From Ancylobacter sonchi (lineage in GTDB: Bacteria; Pseudomonadota; Alphaproteobacteria; Rhizobiales; Xanthobacteraceae), in assembly GCF_018390695.1 (NCBI RefSeq), contig NZ_JAHBGF010000020.1, positions 496,001 through 560,000 on the forward strand: DNA of 64,000 nt. Direction: 5' to 3'. The translations under genes were made by a program, and so were the position numbers. Below the pieces are notes generated by a model. It did not search any database and was not told where the DNA came from. It saw only the letters and a program-made list of their open reading frames with translations. Shown piece by piece: positions 27,925-36,288 of this stretch; position 1 is the stretch's first letter, and each line of letters starts with the position of its first letter.

Positions 27925-29409
27925 ATGAGCCCGCGCCAGCACGCGCTCGCGCTCCCGGCCGGTCGCGGGGCGTTCCTGGTCGCCGTCGCGCTGGTGATGG
28001 TGTCCGACGTGCTGTTGCCGTTGCAGGACGCCCTCACCAAGCGGTTCGTCGAGGCGGTGCCGGTGGCGCAGCTGCTGCTGGTGCGCAGCTTCACCGTCAT
28101 GGCGCTCGCCCTCGCCTTCGGGCGCGGCCGGCTGGCGGGGCGCATCGTGCGCTCGCCGGTGAAGCGCACGATGATCCTGCGCGCGCTGGTGATGTTCGCT
28201 GCCTGGAGCTGCTTCTACCTCGCTCTGGCGGAGATGCCGCTCGCCCAGGCGGTGACGCTGTATTTCGTCTCGCCGATCTTCGTGGCCGTCGCGTCCGGCC
28301 CCGTGCTCGGCGAATGGCCGAGCGCGCGGCACTGGCTGGCGATCCTCGTCGGCTTCCTCGGCGTGGTGCTGGCGAGCGGGCTGGTGCGCTTCGAGCTGAC
28401 CACCGCGGTGGCGCTGGCGCTCGCCTCCTCGGCGCTGTGGGCGGCGGCGCTCTTGATGCTGCGCTCGATGGCGAGCGAGGAGAGCAGCCTCGTGCAGGTG
28501 ACGGTGGCCAACGGTGTGTTCGTGCTCGCCGGCGCCGTGCAGTTGCCTTTCACCGGCTGGCATCTCGCACCGGCCGAGCTGTTCGGCGTGGCGCTGATCG
28601 GCGTCGTCGGCGGCACCGGCCAGTTCGCCCTCTATGAGGCGGCGCGGCGCCTCCCGGCGCATCTCATCGCCGTGCTGGAATATGGCGGGCTGATCACCGG
28701 CTTCGCGCTCGGCTACCTGATGTTCGGCGATGTGCCGACCGCGCTGGTCACCTTCGGCGCCGTGCTGGTGGTGATTTCCGGCGTGCAGGCGGTGCGGCTG
28801 GAGAGCCGTCGCGCCGCTCCCTCCATCGATGCCGGCGAGCCTGCACCCGATGCGCTAGCGCCCGGCGAGCTCGCGGCGCTGCCGGGCCTGCCGCTCACCC
28901 CCTTCCTTCCCCCTTCGCAACAGGAGACAAGCATGTCGAAGGAAACCCACGACCTCGTGGTCAACTACATCGCCAGATACCGCTTCCCCTTCCCGGGCCA
29001 GACCACCTGGCCGGAGGGCTACGTCACCACCACCAATGTGCCGGAGGCCAAGGCGTCGATCCCGACCCCGGCCGGCGCGCATTTCCCGGACATCGTCATC
29101 ACCGACAAGACCGGCCGGGTGCGCGAGCTCGGCGAGGTGGAGATGGAGATCGGCCCGCAGGCGCTGCCCTATCTCAAGGCCGGCTCGGAGCTGACCGACA
29201 ACGACACCCCGACCCAGGTGAAGCACTTCTTCGTCTATGTGCCGGCCGGTCACGAGGCGGTGGCGCAGAAGCTGCTCGAGGACAACACCATCTCCTATGC
29301 CGGCGTGCGCGGCTTCACGGTGAATGCTGACGGCACGGTGAAGATCGTGCCCTTCGTCACCAAGGGCGACCAGTACGACCACCAGATCACCGATCCGGCG
29401 GCCGCCTGA
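27925..29409 (+). CDS. EamA/DMT-family transporter fused in frame to a soluble C-terminal domain
   Basis: 494 residues from the ATG at 27925. Residues 1 to about 290 form a ten-helix drug/metabolite transporter of the EamA (RhaT) family, probably an exporter. A Pro/Ala-rich linker (about 291-336) runs without a stop codon into a 158-residue soluble domain. The domain start has its own ATG (28933) and AGGAGA ribosome site, so the tail may also be made separately. An in-frame ATG at 27856 is less likely because a -10-like TATAAA ends just before it. The promoter carries a TetR-type operator shared with the downstream catabolic genes. Whether the fusion is real or a lost stop codon needs comparison with relatives. 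Confidence 0.75.
   Translation: MSPRQHALALPAGRGAFLVAVALVMVSDVLLPLQDALTKRFVEAVPVAQLLLVRSFTVMALALAFGRGRLAGRIVRSPVKRTMILRALVMFAAWSCFYLALAEMPLAQAVTLYFVSPIFVAVASGPVLGEWPSARHWLAILVGFLGVVLASGLVRFELTTAVALALASSALWAAALLMLRSMASEESSLVQVTVANGVFVLAGAVQLPFTGWHLAPAELFGVALIGVVGGTGQFALYEAARRLPAHLIAVLEYGGLITGFALGYLMFGDVPTALVTFGAVLVVISGVQAVRLESRRAAPSIDAGEPAPDALAPGELAALPGLPLTPFLPPSQQETSMSKETHDLVVNYIARYRFPFPGQTTWPEGYVTTTNVPEAKASIPTPAGAHFPDIVITDKTGRVRELGEVEMEIGPQALPYLKAGSELTDNDTPTQVKHFFVYVPAGHEAVAQKLLEDNTISYAGVRGFTVNADGTVKIVPFVTKGDQYDHQITDPAAA
28933..29409 (+). CDS. Possible independently started soluble protein, PD-(D/E)XK-like
   Basis: 158 residues in the same frame as the transporter, beginning at an ATG with AGGAGA six bases upstream. 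I do not recognise a named family. The order PDIVITDKTG, then ELGEVEME, then HFFVYVPAGHEAVAQKLL, then GVRGFTV and VKIVPF resembles the alpha/beta core of PD-(D/E)XK nuclease-fold proteins, with Asp53, Glu68 and Glu70 as candidate metal ligands. A structural comparison would be needed to confirm this. A strong intrinsic terminator follows 9 bases after the stop. Confidence 0.5.
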   Translation: MSKETHDLVVNYIARYRFPFPGQTTWPEGYVTTTNVPEAKASIPTPAGAHFPDIVITDKTGRVRELGEVEMEIGPQALPYLKAGSELTDNDTPTQVKHFFVYVPAGHEAVAQKLLEDNTISYAGVRGFTVNADGTVKIVPFVTKGDQYDHQITDPAAA

Positions 29410-29417
29410 CGCGAAAA

Positions 29418-29449
29418 GGCCGGGTCGCCTGCGCGGCCCGGCCATTTTT
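29418..29449 (+). terminator. Rho-independent terminator after the transporter fusion gene
   Basis: Stem GGCCGGG / CCCGGCC extended inward by four more pairs to a CTGC loop, followed by ATTTTTC. It closes the transporter unit on the plus strand and also lies 56 bases beyond the end of the convergent TPP-enzyme gene. Confidence 0.85.
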
Positions 29450-29505
29450 CGGCGCGGAAGGGTTTGGGCCCGGACGGGCGGCGGCGGGATCAGGGTTCGA
29501 GAAGG

Positions 29506-31128
29506 TCAGGGTTCGAGAAGATCCCATGGGCTGGGGAACTTCGATACCGGCACCTCGATCAGCGTCGGCCCCGTCTGTTCCATGGCCCAGCGCAGCGCCT
29601 GCGCGAAGGCTTCCGGGCCTTCGGCGCGGCGCGCCTTGGCGCCGAAGCTCTCGGCGTAGCGCACGAAGTCCGGGTTGGTGAGGCCGGTTGCGACGACCTT
29701 GCCGCCATACAGGTCTTCCTGCATGCGCCGGACATTGCCATAGGCGCCGTCGACGAACACCACGCCGATGGCGCCGATCCCGTGCTGCACGGCGGTGGCG
29801 AGCTCGTTGCCGGTGAACAGGAAGCCGCCATCGCCGCACAGCGCCACCACCGGCACCTCGGGGTTGGCCGATTTGGCGCCGAGCGCGGTGGCATAGGCGA
29901 AGCCGAGCGTGCCCTGATAGCCGGGCGTGAGCAGAAGGCGCGGCGCCGCGACGTCGAAGGCGCCGGTCGAGACATAGCCGATCTGGGTGTAGTCGGCGAC
30001 GATGCGGGCCTCGGCCGGCAGCACCTCGCGCAGCGCCCGCACATAGGCCATCTGCGGCGCGAGGCGGGTGGCGAAGGCCTCGGCGATCTCCGCCTTCAGC
30101 GCGGCGATGGCGTCGGCGCGGCCGATCCTGGTCGGGTCGGTCTTCGCCGGGCCGGCCTCCACCACCTCGACGAGCGCCGCGAGGGTGAGCGGCGCGTCGG
30201 CCTCGATGGCGATCTCCGGCGGCGTGCCGCGCGCGAACTGCGCCGGGTCGGTGTCGACGCGGATGACCCGCATCCCCGCGCGCTCGCCCCAGTTGCGGCG
30301 TGCCTCGTGGAAGCGGGTGCCGACGGCGAGCACCACATCGGCTTCGGCCCACAGACGCTGCCCCTCGGCGAAGCCCACGGCCAGCGGATGCGTGCTCGGC
30401 AGCACGCCGCGCCCCTGCAGATGCGCGACCACCGGAGCTTCCAGATGCTCGGCGAGACGGGCGAGCGCCGGCTCGCCGCCATAGGCGCCGGAGCCGACGA
30501 AGATCAGCGGCGCCTTGGCCTGCGCGAGCAGGGCGGCGGCGCGGGTGACGGCATGGGCGATCGGCGCGCGCGGCGGCGCGGCAACGGCGGCGCGCGCCGC
30601 GGGCAGCTCGGCCGCCGCCAGCAGCACGTCGGCGGGAAGCTCGACGGCGACCGGCGCGATGCCGGCCTTCAGCTTGGCGAAGGCGGTCTCCATCAGCGCC
30701 GGGATCTCCTCCGGCGTGCGGGCGATGCCGCTCCAGCGCGTCAGCCCCTTCACCATGGCGGTCTGGTCGGGCAGTTCGTGCAGCTCGCCGCCCCCCACCC
30801 CGATGGCGGTGGAGGCGATCTGGCCGATCAGCGCCAGCACCGGCGCGCGCACCGCATAGGCGGTGGCGAGCGCGGCGGTGGTGTTGAGGAAGCCGGGGCC
30901 GGGCACGCAGACATAGACACCGGGCTCGCCGGTCGACTGCGCATGGCCGAGCGCCATATAGGCGACGCCCTGCTCGTGGCGGGCATTGACGATGGTCAGC
31001 CAGTTCTGCGCGCCGTAGAGCGCGTTGAACAAATGGTCGAGCTGGATGCCGGGAATGGCGTAGAGCGTCTCGACGCCGTTGGCCTTCAGCGCGTCGACGA
31101 CCGCCTCGCCGCCGGTCATGTTCCTCAT
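29506..31128 (-). CDS. Thiamine pyrophosphate-dependent enzyme (acetolactate synthase-like)
   Basis: 540 residues with the three-domain layout of the POX/acetolactate-synthase family. The N-terminal PYR domain holds the catalytic Glu in NARHEQGVAYMALG, the central domain is FAD/ADP-like, and the C-terminal PP domain has the TPP motif CGDGGFLFTGNE...GAYGN. Members decarboxylate 2-oxo acids or split carbon-carbon or ring bonds; the substrate cannot be told. The ATG at 31128 follows GGAGGCGAG; a GTG at 31149 overlapping the upstream stop is an alternative. Last gene of a minus-strand unit with aldolase, nitroreductase, amidohydrolase and deiminase-fold genes. Confidence 0.85.
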   Translation of the reverse strand: MRNMTGGEAVVDALKANGVETLYAIPGIQLDHLFNALYGAQNWLTIVNARHEQGVAYMALGHAQSTGEPGVYVCVPGPGFLNTTAALATAYAVRAPVLALIGQIASTAIGVGGGELHELPDQTAMVKGLTRWSGIARTPEEIPALMETAFAKLKAGIAPVAVELPADVLLAAAELPAARAAVAAPPRAPIAHAVTRAAALLAQAKAPLIFVGSGAYGGEPALARLAEHLEAPVVAHLQGRGVLPSTHPLAVGFAEGQRLWAEADVVLAVGTRFHEARRNWGERAGMRVIRVDTDPAQFARGTPPEIAIEADAPLTLAALVEVVEAGPAKTDPTRIGRADAIAALKAEIAEAFATRLAPQMAYVRALREVLPAEARIVADYTQIGYVSTGAFDVAAPRLLLTPGYQGTLGFAYATALGAKSANPEVPVVALCGDGGFLFTGNELATAVQHGIGAIGVVFVDGAYGNVRRMQEDLYGGKVVATGLTNPDFVRYAESFGAKARRAEGPEAFAQALRWAMEQTGPTLIEVPVSKFPSPWDLLEP

Positions 31129-31145
31129 CGCCTCGCCTCCGGCAC

Positions 31146-31919
31146 TCACGAACGGTAATCCGGCTGCTCGCGGTCGAGCTTGCGGCGGAAGGCCTGCCAG
31201 GGCAGCCAGCCCTTGTTGGCCTCGCCGCCGAACTGCTTGGCGGTGCGCGCCACCACCTGCGAAGGCGGGATCGACAGCGGAACGCCGGTCGACTGCGCCG
31301 CCACCTGGATGCGGCAGGACTGCTCCAGATAGTACATCCAGTAGAACGCCTCGGCGACGGTGGCGCCGACGGTGAGCAGGCCGTGATTGCGCAGGATCAG
31401 CGCGTGTCCCTTGCCGAGGTCGCGCACCAGCCGCTCGCGCTCGGTGAGGTTGTCGTCGGCGGCGATGCCCTCATAGTCGTGGATGCCGACCTCGTCATAG
31501 AACTCGATGCTCATCTGGTTGAGCGGCAGCAGCCCGCCTTCCTGCGCCGCCACCGTCATGCCGGCCAGCGTGTGGGTGTGCATGACGCAGGCGGCGTCGT
31601 GCCGCTCGCGATGCACCGCCGAATGGATGACGAAGCCGGCCGGGTTCACCGGCCAGGACGTCTCCTGCGCCGGCTCGCCCTCGGCGTCGACCACCACCAG
31701 CGACGAGGCGGTGATCTCCTCGAACAAGAGGCCGTAGGGATTGACCAGGAAGCGATGACCCTCGCCCGGCAGCCGCACCGAGAGATGGGTGAACACCGTG
31801 TCGGACATGCCGAAATGGGCGATCAGCCGGTAGGCGGCGGCGAGGTCCTCGCGCAGTTCCTGCTCGGTGGGCTGGTAGCCCGGGGCGGGCGGAGCGGGCG
31901 GCACGGCGGGGATAGGCAT
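31146..31919 (-). CDS. Class II aldolase/adducin family protein
   Basis: 257-residue zinc-type aldolase/epimerase fold (L-fuculose-phosphate aldolase family). Metal ligands are visible as HTHTLAGM in the core and the later His in LRNHGLLTVG; FTHLSVRLPG is also typical of the family. Many relatives act as aldolases, decarboxylases or dehydratases in catabolic operons. The Pro-rich first 14 residues are probably a flexible tail. It lies 17 bases after the nitroreductase gene on the same strand. Confidence 0.88.
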   Translation of the reverse strand: MPIPAVPPAPPAPGYQPTEQELREDLAAAYRLIAHFGMSDTVFTHLSVRLPGEGHRFLVNPYGLLFEEITASSLVVVDAEGEPAQETSWPVNPAGFVIHSAVHRERHDAACVMHTHTLAGMTVAAQEGGLLPLNQMSIEFYDEVGIHDYEGIAADDNLTERERLVRDLGKGHALILRNHGLLTVGATVAEAFYWMYYLEQSCRIQVAAQSTGVPLSIPPSQVVARTAKQFGGEANKGWLPWQAFRRKLDREQPDYRS

Positions 31920-31936
31920 GGGCGGCTCCGGCGGGT

Positions 31937-32602
31937 TCAGCGAATAGCGAAGGAAGCGAGCGGGTCGTCGCGCTCGGTGCGGATGACGTTCTCCGGGCGG
32001 GCCGGATCGGCATGGCCGATGGCGATGCCGCAGATGAGCATGAGGTCGGGCGGCGCGTCCAGGAACGCCGCCACCGTCGGCGCGTACATCGCCCAGTCGG
32101 CCTGCGGGCAGGCATCGAGCCCGGCCTCGCGCAGGAGCAGCAGCACGGTCTGCAGATAGATGCCGAGATCGAGCCACTGATAGGGCGTGGCATTGCGCCC
32201 GATGAACAGGAGCACGCCGGCCGGGGCGCCGAAGAACTGGAAATTCTCGTCGATCCATGCCTTGCGGGCGACCGGATCGTGGCGGTCGATGCCGAGCGCG
32301 CCATAGAGGATCTCGCCATTGCGCCGGCGGCGGGCGAGCGCGGCCGGCGTCAGCACCGGCGGGTAGAAGGGATGCGCCATCGGCTCGCCGTCCGGCAGCT
32401 CGGCGAGGCGGGCGCGCATCAGCGCCTTCAGCGCGGCGATCTCCCCGCCGTCGACGAGGCGCGCCGCCCAGGGCTGGAGATTGCCGCCGGAGGGTGCCCG
32501 CGCCGCCCGGCGCAGCACGTCTTCGAGGAGGGCGCGCGACACCGGCCGGTCGAGAAAGGCGCGCGTCGAGACGCGGCCGTCCACCGCTTGCGAAACGCTC
32601 AT
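31937..32602 (-). CDS. Nitroreductase family protein
   Basis: 221-residue FMN-dependent nitroreductase fold. Typical features are the N-terminal VSTRAFLDRPVSRALLEDVL, the FMN-contact segment RAARAPSGGNLQPW and the C-terminal CGIAIGHADP. Members reduce nitro groups, quinones, or double bonds using NAD(P)H. The ATG at 32602 gives the usual family N-terminus; an ATG at 32638 would add 12 residues and overlap the upstream gene by 16 bases. Part of the TetR-linked catabolic unit. Confidence 0.87.
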   Translation of the reverse strand: MSVSQAVDGRVSTRAFLDRPVSRALLEDVLRRAARAPSGGNLQPWAARLVDGGEIAALKALMRARLAELPDGEPMAHPFYPPVLTPAALARRRRNGEILYGALGIDRHDPVARKAWIDENFQFFGAPAGVLLFIGRNATPYQWLDLGIYLQTVLLLLREAGLDACPQADWAMYAPTVAAFLDAPPDLMLICGIAIGHADPARPENVIRTERDDPLASFAIR

Positions 32603-32622
32603 CCCGCCCGGCGCCGCGCCGG

Positions 32623-34224
32623 TCACGGCACGCTCCATTCCCGCCCGCGCGGGGTGTCGACATATTCCGGCCAGCGATAGCCGATCGGGGCCGCGAAATC
32701 CTTCGGCAGCAGCGGCGCCACCCATTTGCTGCCGCCAACCCCGCCACCGGTGCGTTCCTCGAACTCGGCGCGGATCGCCGCCAGCGCCGCCGGGTCGGTC
32801 ATCAGCTCGATGACGGTGGTGGCGATCACCGAAGCCGCCCTGCTCCACATCGGGTCGATGCAGGCCGGCACCCCGCCCATGGCGTTGCGGGTCCATTCCG
32901 GGTAGCGGTAACCGGGCTGGGGCGGCTGCAGGGTCGGGCGGGCCACATAGAGCCGCACCGTTGGCGCGTGCCAGGTGTAGTCGACATAGTCGTCGGCGGC
33001 GTAGTTCAGCTGCCAGGCCGGCAGTTGCGCCCGGAACGCCGCCTCTGCCTCCCAGGGCGGGGTCAGCTTTTCCATGCCGGTGAGGAACGGCTCGTCCATC
33101 GGCTCCAGCCCGAGCCCGGTCTGGAGCTGCCGGGCGAAGTCCTTCGCCTCCTCGCTCCACACCGGCGCGCCGAGTTTTTCGAAATTGCCGAAGGTCAGCT
33201 TCGACATCGCGGTGTTGGGCAGGCCGGCGCGGGTCTTGGTGATCCACGCCTTGGTGACGGTGCAATGGGTCATCGCCGCGATGTGGTCGGCGTTGCGGTC
33301 GAGCACCGCGAAGGCAGCCTCGCACATGGCGAGGTTGGGCGCGCGCATCGAATACTGGATCTGCCCGATGCCCGGGGCGATGTTGTCGGCGGTGGCCTGC
33401 CCGGCGATCGGGATGAACTCGTTGAGCGTCCACGAGCCGGAATGCGGCAGCATGGATTCCTTCATCATCTTCGAGTTGGTGTACATCAGGCACACCGCGT
33501 CGATGGCGCCGGGCGCCCGCGCCATGGCGTGCACGTGGCTCACCGTGCCGCCGGCGGCCTCGTTCTGCCAGGTCTCCGGATTCTCGCACTCGAAGGTGTA
33601 GATCCGGCTCCAATAGGGGGCGCTGGTGGTCTCCCAGAAGCAGCCATTGGTCAGCGCCGGAAAGGAATGCGGGTGGAAGCTGAAGGCGGCGTCCAGCCCG
33701 TCATAATAGCCATGCGCGGCATGCACCGGCTTGGCGCCGCACATCTTCTCGGCCGGCTCGCCGAAATAGACCAGCGTGCCGCCGATGCCGTGTTCCTCCA
33801 TCGCCCGCTTGGCGGCAAGGAAGCCGGCAAAGGATCCCATGCCGAGCGCCGAATGCGGATCGGTATGGCCGGCCGCGCGCGGGCTCTCGCCGGGGCGCGG
33901 GGCGCGATAGGGCACCGGCGCCTGCGTCTGGCCGGGCACGGCGTCATATTCGGCATAGCCGGCGATCACCGGGCCGGGGCCGTTCGACCAGCGGGCGCGG
34001 AAGGCGGTCGGCATGCCCGCCGTGCCGCGCTCCACCGTGAAGCCTTCCGCCTCCAGCCGGTCCATGTACCAGGCGGAGGATTTGTACTCCCGCCAGGACG
34101 GCTCGTGCAGGTTCCAGATGGTCATGTGGTCGGCGGAGAAATCCGCCTGCCTGTCGCCGAGATAGGCGAGCGCGCTCGCCTGCGCCGGGCTCCAATCCCC
34201 TGCGGAGGTGTCAGGATCGACCAT
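32623..34224 (-). CDS. M20-family amidohydrolase (AbgB-like)
   Basis: 533-residue metallo-amidohydrolase of the M20 family closest to AbgB, the p-aminobenzoyl-glutamate hydrolase subunit, a branch that also contains nitroaromatic aminohydrolases. Metal-site elements include VIAGYAEYDAVPG, HTDPHSALGMGSF and FGEPAEKMCGAK. The usual GHGxGHN-type motif is replaced by HTDPH, with the second His kept. The ATG at 34224 follows GAGGTG; a GTG at 34230 overlapping the upstream stop is possible. Sits between deiminase-fold and nitroreductase genes, suggesting hydrolysis of an amide or C-N bond in the same pathway. Confidence 0.85.
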   Translation of the reverse strand: MVDPDTSAGDWSPAQASALAYLGDRQADFSADHMTIWNLHEPSWREYKSSAWYMDRLEAEGFTVERGTAGMPTAFRARWSNGPGPVIAGYAEYDAVPGQTQAPVPYRAPRPGESPRAAGHTDPHSALGMGSFAGFLAAKRAMEEHGIGGTLVYFGEPAEKMCGAKPVHAAHGYYDGLDAAFSFHPHSFPALTNGCFWETTSAPYWSRIYTFECENPETWQNEAAGGTVSHVHAMARAPGAIDAVCLMYTNSKMMKESMLPHSGSWTLNEFIPIAGQATADNIAPGIGQIQYSMRAPNLAMCEAAFAVLDRNADHIAAMTHCTVTKAWITKTRAGLPNTAMSKLTFGNFEKLGAPVWSEEAKDFARQLQTGLGLEPMDEPFLTGMEKLTPPWEAEAAFRAQLPAWQLNYAADDYVDYTWHAPTVRLYVARPTLQPPQPGYRYPEWTRNAMGGVPACIDPMWSRAASVIATTVIELMTDPAALAAIRAEFEERTGGGVGGSKWVAPLLPKDFAAPIGYRWPEYVDTPRGREWSVP

Positions 34225-34226
34225 GG

Positions 34227-35231
34227 TCACACCTCGTCGCGGATCAGCGGGGCGGTGGAGCAGTGCAGGCCGCCGCCGCCGGAGATCACCTTGTCATAGG
34301 GAACGGTGATCACCTCGACCCCGTGCAAGGCGAGCCGGTCCATGGTGTAGCCGGAGACGCCTTCCGGCATCAGCATGCGGTAGGGGGCGACGGCGAGCGA
34401 GTTGATGATGGCGCCGTCATCCTCGTGATGCAGCTCGATCAGCCGGATGCCCAGTTCGTTCAGCCGCTCGATGAACCAGTAGGGCAGCAAGGTGAAGTTG
34501 GCGATGGCGAGGTCGGGGCCGATCATCACGAACAGCCCGTCAATGTGCAGCCGGTAGCCGGTGAGCGGCACCTTGATCAGCTCGACGCCCTGCGAGCGCA
34601 TCACCTCCTCGATCTGCCGCGCGCCTTCGTCATTGGTGCGCGACGAGACGCCGGTGGCGGCGACCTTGGAGTTGAGCCAGCAGAAGCTGCCGCCCTCGGC
34701 GACGCCGGTGCCGGAAATGGTGCGCAGGATCGGGCAGCCGATCTTGGCCAGCGTGCGGGTCGCCGGCAGTTCCTCGCCGCGGCGGATGCGCGGGCCGAGC
34801 CGCATCACCATGGCGCCGCCACCGATGCCGACCACCGCGTCGCGGGTGTAGCAGGTCTTCATGCGGCCGGGCGCGGGCGCGTCGATGAACACCACCTCGA
34901 CGCCCTCAGCCCTCAGCGCCGCGACATAGGCGTCGTGCTGCGCCTGCATGGCGGTGAGGTCCGGCGGCTCGTCGCCGCGCCAGTACCAGCCGGCCTGGGT
35001 GTCGCCGAAGGCGTTGTTGTCGAGCCGCTTGGCGGTGTCGACGACGTTCACCTCGTCGCCGGGCCGGTGCATCAGTACCACGCGCAGCCGGCCGACATCG
35101 TTGGTGCAGCCCCATTTGCGCCCCCACCAGCGGGTCAGCTGCTCCTCATCCTCGAAGGCCGGCTCCGGCTCGGAGGGGAACTGCTTGATCAGCTGGTTGT
35201 AGCGCCATTCGTTCTCGGTGATCGCGCCCAA
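34227..35231 (-). CDS. Amidinotransferase/arginine deiminase-fold enzyme
   Basis: 334-residue pentein (five-bladed alpha/beta propeller) enzyme of the amidinotransferase/dimethylargininase family. Candidate catalytic groups are the Asp of CYTRDAVVGIGGG, the Glu of EGGSF, the His of RLHIDGLFV and the nucleophilic Cys of GGGGLHCSTAPLIR. Such enzymes hydrolyse or transfer amidino groups of guanidino compounds. The start codon is TTG at 35231 after GGGAG; no ATG occurs in the first part of the frame. A perfect 28-base palindrome lies 86 bases upstream, probably the operator for this transcription unit. Confidence 0.87.
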   Translation of the reverse strand: MGAITENEWRYNQLIKQFPSEPEPAFEDEEQLTRWWGRKWGCTNDVGRLRVVLMHRPGDEVNVVDTAKRLDNNAFGDTQAGWYWRGDEPPDLTAMQAQHDAYVAALRAEGVEVVFIDAPAPGRMKTCYTRDAVVGIGGGAMVMRLGPRIRRGEELPATRTLAKIGCPILRTISGTGVAEGGSFCWLNSKVAATGVSSRTNDEGARQIEEVMRSQGVELIKVPLTGYRLHIDGLFVMIGPDLAIANFTLLPYWFIERLNELGIRLIELHHEDDGAIINSLAVAPYRMLMPEGVSGYTMDRLALHGVEVITVPYDKVISGGGGLHCSTAPLIRDEV

Positions 35232-35316
35232 TTCAGGCTCCCGGCAAGGACATCATCGCGTGCACCAGGACGGTGCGTCGCCAGAAAGCCTAGGAGCGGC
35301 CCGAGGGCGTTGCAAC

Positions 35317-35344
35317 ATAAATTTGGAGTCAACTCCAAATTTAT
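35317..35344. promoter_or_regulatory. Perfect 28-bp palindrome, probable TetR operator, site B
   Basis: Arms ATAAATTTGGAGT and ACTCCAAATTTAT (13 bp each, no mismatch) around a CA centre. Placed between the TetR gene and the TTG start of the deiminase-fold gene, both on the minus strand. The ACTCCAAA half recurs in site A. Confidence 0.75.
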
Positions 35345-35351
35345 CGAAGCC

Positions 35352-36011
35352 TCATGCCACCCCGGCGTTTGCCGTGCCGGCGCCCGCCGGCTCGCGCAGG
35401 ATCTGGCTGAGGATGAAGCGGATGTTGCGCGCGCCCTGTCCCAGCATCTCCTCCACCGTGCCGTCGGTGCGGGCGACGAAATTGCCGAACTGGAAGGTGG
35501 TGATGCCGACGATCAGCTCCGACAGCACGATGGGGTCCACCGTCGGGTCGAGCCGCCCGCGCTGCTGGTAGGTGCGGATCAGGCGGATGTAGTGGCGCTT
35601 GATCAGCGTGTTGAGCCGGGCACCGGTGCGGCTGGCCCGTCCGTCCGGCTCCAGATACTGCGCGGACATGATCACCCGCCAGCATTCGCGCGACAGATGC
35701 CGCATCGCCTGCTCGGCCAGCAGCCGCTCGAAGGAGAGGATGCCCTCCACCGGGTCGTCCGGCAGGTTGCGAATGAAGCTGCGGCGCTCGGGCAGCGCGG
35801 CGTGCACGTGGCGCAGCGCCAGCTCCATCAGCAGGTTCGGCTTGGTGGCGAAGTAGTTGTAGACGGTCGCCGGCGCCACCGAGGCCTTCTCGGCGATCGT
35901 CTCGATCCGCGTCGCCTCATAGCCCTTCTGGCTGAACAGATGCTCGGCGGCGTCCAAAACTTGTTCAGCCCTGAGCCGCTTGTGCTTTTCCCTTAGGCTG
36001 CCGCCGGCCAT
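35352..36011 (-). CDS. TetR family transcriptional regulator
   Basis: 219 residues. The N-terminal helix-turn-helix is clear (AEQVLDAAEHLFSQKGYEATRI, then KASVAPATVYNYFATK), and the remaining 150 residues form a helical ligand domain without obvious family match. It lies between the deiminase-fold operon and the divergent deacetylase-fold gene. Related palindromes occur in both flanking promoters and in front of the transporter fusion, so it is the best candidate for regulating all three units. The ATG at 36011 gives the normal start just before the helix-turn-helix. Confidence 0.92.
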   Translation of the reverse strand: MAGGSLREKHKRLRAEQVLDAAEHLFSQKGYEATRIETIAEKASVAPATVYNYFATKPNLLMELALRHVHAALPERRSFIRNLPDDPVEGILSFERLLAEQAMRHLSRECWRVIMSAQYLEPDGRASRTGARLNTLIKRHYIRLIRTYQQRGRLDPTVDPIVLSELIVGITTFQFGNFVARTDGTVEEMLGQGARNIRFILSQILREPAGAGTANAGVA

Positions 36012-36096
36012 TCCCCAAACCCTTTCCGCGCCCGGACCTGTTTCCCGAAGCGTCGCTGTTCTAGCCGAGCCGCGTCGGCAAGGCGATCTATATTCT

Positions 36097-36112
36097 GCTC
36101 TAAAAATAGAGT
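36097..36112. promoter_or_regulatory. Probable TetR operator, site C, overlapping a -35 box
   Basis: CTCTAAAAATAGAG (36098-36111) is a palindrome with 5-bp arms CTCTA/TAGAG. It abuts TTGACG at 36112-36117, a good -35 hexamer reading toward the deacetylase-fold gene, with AT-rich -10 candidates at about 36135-36142. Closely related to site A. Confidence 0.65.
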
Positions 36113-36288
36113 TGACGATAAAAATTCCAACCCGAATTATATCCCGTGCCGGCCCGGCGGCCATGGCCCGTTCCACGATGGCCCATTCCGCCGCAGCCGG
36201 CGCCCTTGCGGACGCGGCCGGCCGCTCGCGGGCGACAGCTCGATCCTCCCTGCCGCGGCGCGAACGCGCCGGATCTCGATGGTGGTGC

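Noticed and set aside
25804..28662. 952-residue open frame on the minus strand
   Set aside because: Antisense to aminotransferase, cardiolipin synthase and transporter genes that have clear family motifs; the frame is Arg/Gln/His-rich without recognisable domains, a product of high GC.
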